A stretch of 6,454 nt of DNA from Klebsiella pneumoniae. Its GTDB lineage: Bacteria; Pseudomonadota; Gammaproteobacteria; Ga0077536. The stretch is from positions 1 to 6,454 of the forward strand of contig CAMCBY010000249.1 in NCBI GenBank assembly GCA_945873015.1, given 5' to 3'. This document shows, piece by piece, positions 4,889 to 6,454 of this stretch; the first letter of the stretch is position 1; every line of letters begins with the position of its first letter. The translations under genes were made by a program, and so were the position numbers. The notes under the pieces are model-generated. The model did not search any database. It worked only from the letters and a program-made list of their open reading frames with translations, and had not been told where the DNA came from.

Positions 4889-5710
4889 ATGGCCAGTGAT
4901 GACGCGCAGCGACCACTCAGCGCCAGCGAAGTTGCGCGTTATCGCGGTGACGGCCAACTGACACCGGCCTGGCGCCTGACACCACAGCGGCTGGCAGCGA
5001 TGCGCGCCTCGCTGGCGGCCTTGCTCGAAGCGCGGCCCGATGTGCGCCCCGATTTTATCGCCCTGCCCCATGTGCCCTGGTCGGGCCCTGGCGGCCTTGA
5101 GATCGCGCGCGCCTTCTTCGATTACGTGACCGATCCCTCGTTACTCGACGTAGTCGAGCAGATCATCGGCCCAGACATCGTACTGTGGGCGTCAGCGATA
5201 TTCTGCAAGCCGGCCACCACCGGCCTCGAAGTGCCCTGGCATCAGGACGGCCAGTACTGGCCGATACGACCCCTCGCGACGGTGACAGTGTGGATAGCCC
5301 TCGACGATGTCAATGTCGACAACGGCTGCATGCGCGTCATCCCCGGCTCTCACCTGCTAGGCGAATTCAGTCATGAGGTGAGTGAGCGCGAGGATCTGGT
5401 GTTGAACAATGTGCTCAACGATACACGTCTCGACTTGAGCCGCATGCGCAATATCGAACTCGAAGCAGGCCAGGTGTCGCTGCACGACGTCGAACTGGTA
5501 CATGGTTCGCAAGCCAACACATCGGGCCGTCGCCGCGCCGGCTTTGCTATCCGCTACATGCCATCAAGCTCGCACTATGACCGTTCGCTCGACATGGGCA
5601 GCGCGTCGCGCAGTGCGCCAGTGGAATTCAAACAGCGTCCGATCTGGTTATTGCGTGGCGTCGACCGCTGCGGTCGCAATGATTTTTCAATTGGGCATGA
5701 ACACTGGTGA
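4889..5710 (+). CDS. Phytanoyl-CoA dioxygenase (PhyH) family Fe(II)/2-oxoglutarate oxygenase 2
   Basis: This 273-residue protein keeps the full PhyH active-site set: VPWHQDGQYWPI with His118 and Asp120, distal His205 in ELVHGSQANTS, and RRR 11 residues further (Arg216) followed by GFAIRYMP, the usual 2-oxoglutarate clamp. GCMRVIPGSHLLGEFSH (146-162) is the conserved 'G.l.viPGSH' strand. It should hydroxylate or otherwise oxidise a small organic molecule in the cytoplasm; substrate unknown. The IPGSH and IRY motifs resemble the group acting on small natural-product or carnitine/ectoine-like substrates more than PhyH1 does, but this is only an impression. The ATG at 4889 is 7 bp after the cupin stop and lacks a clear Shine-Dalgarno sequence, suggesting translational coupling. 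An ATG at 4823 in the same frame would add 22 residues overlapping the cupin gene and has no family match. It converges on the second LLM gene. Confidence 0.9.
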   Translation: MASDDAQRPLSASEVARYRGDGQLTPAWRLTPQRLAAMRASLAALLEARPDVRPDFIALPHVPWSGPGGLEIARAFFDYVTDPSLLDVVEQIIGPDIVLWASAIFCKPATTGLEVPWHQDGQYWPIRPLATVTVWIALDDVNVDNGCMRVIPGSHLLGEFSHEVSEREDLVLNNVLNDTRLDLSRMRNIELEAGQVSLHDVELVHGSQANTSGRRRAGFAIRYMPSSSHYDRSLDMGSASRSAPVEFKQRPIWLLRGVDRCGRNDFSIGHEHW

Positions 5711-5719
5711 TAAGACGTC

Positions 5720-5740
5720 AAGCGGGACATGCGCCCGCTT
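5720..5740 (+). terminator. Stem-loop after PhyH2, possible terminator
   Basis: AAGCGGG (5720-5726) pairs with CCCGCTT (5734-5740) around a 7-base loop, 9 bp after the stop. There is no T-run, so termination is uncertain; it is one of two hairpins in the 89-bp convergent gap. Confidence 0.4.
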
Positions 5741-5751
5741 GCGCCCGGCGC

Positions 5752-5778
5752 GCCTTTCATGACCGGGGCATGAAGGGC
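5752..5778. terminator. Stem-loop in the convergent gap, possible bidirectional terminator
   Basis: GCCTTTCATG (5752-5761) pairs with CATGAAGGGC (5769-5778) around a 7-base loop, 10 bp with one G-U. It lies between the convergent stops of PhyH2 (5710) and the second LLM gene (5800), where a shared terminator would be expected. No flanking T-run is seen on either strand. Confidence 0.42.
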
Positions 5779-5799
5779 CTGCGCGTCACTGATGCTCTC

Positions 5800-6454
5800 T
5801 CAAACAAATTCGCTCTTCACCGCCGCCAGGAATTCAAACGTGCGCGCAAACGCGCCAGCGTCGGTCTCTGCGATGGCGGCATTAAAATCAGTCACACCAC
5901 TGTCGCGAATGCGGCCAATTTCGCGCCGCAAGGTCGCCTCATCCCCAACCAACGCCGCATCGGCCGGGCCGCTATAACCTTCGCGGTCGAGCATTGCCCG
6001 ATAGCTCGGCAACTGGCCATAGATCTCGAGATTCCTGGCAATGCCCGCGCGCGCTTCGGTGACCGCCTGGGTCAACACAATGGGATAACCTCCGATCACG
6101 CGCGGTGCCGGACGACCGGCGGCAGCCGCCGCCGGCAGCAGATGTTTGACGATGTGTTCGGCAATCGTGCGCGGGCCGGTCATCCAGGTGCTGGTTCCAT
6201 CGGCAAGACGCCCGCTCAAGCGCAGCATATGTTCACCAAGCGCCGCCACCACCACCGGCACGTCGCGTACGCCCGGCACCGCCACATCAAGATTCGCGAC
6301 GCGGAATTCCTCGCCGTCGAAATTGACCGTTTCGCCACGCAACAGCGGTCGCAGAATTTTCAAGTACTCGCGCATGTGACGCGCCGGTTGTGCATAGGAC
6401 AAACCAAGCATGCCTTCCACCACCAACTTGTGCGACAGACCAATGCCAAGCACA
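5800..6454 (-). CDS. LLM-class oxidoreductase, F420-dependent-like, N-terminus outside window
   Basis: The frame runs off the right edge and ends at TGA 5802-5800, leaving about 217 C-terminal residues of a luciferase-like TIM-barrel protein; the first visible codon GTG is an internal Val, not a start. The segment LGIGLSHKLVVEGMLGLSY, then PARHMREYLKILRPLLRGETVNFDGEEF, VPVVVAALGEHMLRLSGRLADGTSTWMTG and a closing ARTFEFLAAVKSEF tail match the F420-dependent branch of the family (the 'F420_MSMEG_4879' type, by recall). Those enzymes are predicted to use the deazaflavin F420 for hydride transfer. Whether this organism makes F420 is unknown; FMN use is the alternative. It is not a close paralogue of the LLM enzyme at 3101-4183: the loops and C-termini differ. 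It faces PhyH2 tail to tail and may belong to a separate transcript entering from the right. Confidence 0.85.
   Translation of the reverse strand, partial: VLGIGLSHKLVVEGMLGLSYAQPARHMREYLKILRPLLRGETVNFDGEEFRVANLDVAVPGVRDVPVVVAALGEHMLRLSGRLADGTSTWMTGPRTIAEHIVKHLLPAAAAAGRPAPRVIGGYPIVLTQAVTEARAGIARNLEIYGQLPSYRAMLDREGYSGPADAALVGDEATLRREIGRIRDSGVTDFNAAIAETDAGAFARTFEFLAAVKSEFV

Noticed and set aside
3943..4890. Long (315-codon) minus-strand open frame antisense to the cupin gene and overlapping the LLM start
   Set aside because: Its translation is rich in His and Arg with no family motif, and it covers two well-supported genes plus the divergent control region. It is a GC-rich antisense shadow.

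Overview
The window (about 60% G+C by eye, bacterial gene density, Shine-Dalgarno starts) reads like a chromosomal stretch of a proteobacterium. A pair of REP-like hairpins with the 5' GTAG tetranucleotide points towards a gammaproteobacterium, but nothing fixes genus. No rRNA, tRNA, transposase, integrase, phage gene or CRISPR array was found.

Layout. Bases 1-390 hold the C-terminal end of a PQQ-type beta-propeller dehydrogenase (5' end outside the window). A GC-rich stem-loop follows, then an AI-2E/PerM-type membrane protein (473-1486). Two REP-like hairpins in inverted orientation (1494-1578) separate this from an oxygenase-rich segment that fills the rest of the window: PhyH-type Fe(II)/2-oxoglutarate oxygenase 1 (1632-2489, +); a VOC/glyoxalase-fold protein (3023-2517, -) lying downstream of a RutA/SfnG-like flavin monooxygenase (4183-3101, -); a cupin (4336-4881, +) with PhyH-type oxygenase 2 (4889-5710, +) only 7 bp behind it; and the C-terminal two thirds of a second luciferase-like (LLM) oxidoreductase resembling F420-dependent proteins (5800-6454, -, running off the right edge).

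The core is a divergent pair of two-gene units, LLM-VOC leftwards and cupin-PhyH2 rightwards, sharing a 152-bp intergenic region. That region holds a perfect 15-bp inverted repeat (4237-4251 / 4274-4288). The inner ends of its arms (TGCCA in both outward directions) could serve as the -35 boxes of two divergent promoters. A second inverted repeat (4294-4300 / 4312-4318) sits over the predicted rightward -10/start. This suggests shared control by a regulator not encoded here.

Working hypothesis (inference): a small oxidative module, probably catabolic, in which an FMNH2-dependent monooxygenase, one or two 2OG oxygenases, a VOC protein and a cupin act on one compound class. The substrate cannot be read from the sequence. 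Two of the small metalloprotein-fold enzymes (VOC and cupin) carry Arg where the family pattern has a metal-binding His. No defence, mobile or otherwise radically new system is evident; the most original signals are the divergent control region and the combination of oxygenases.
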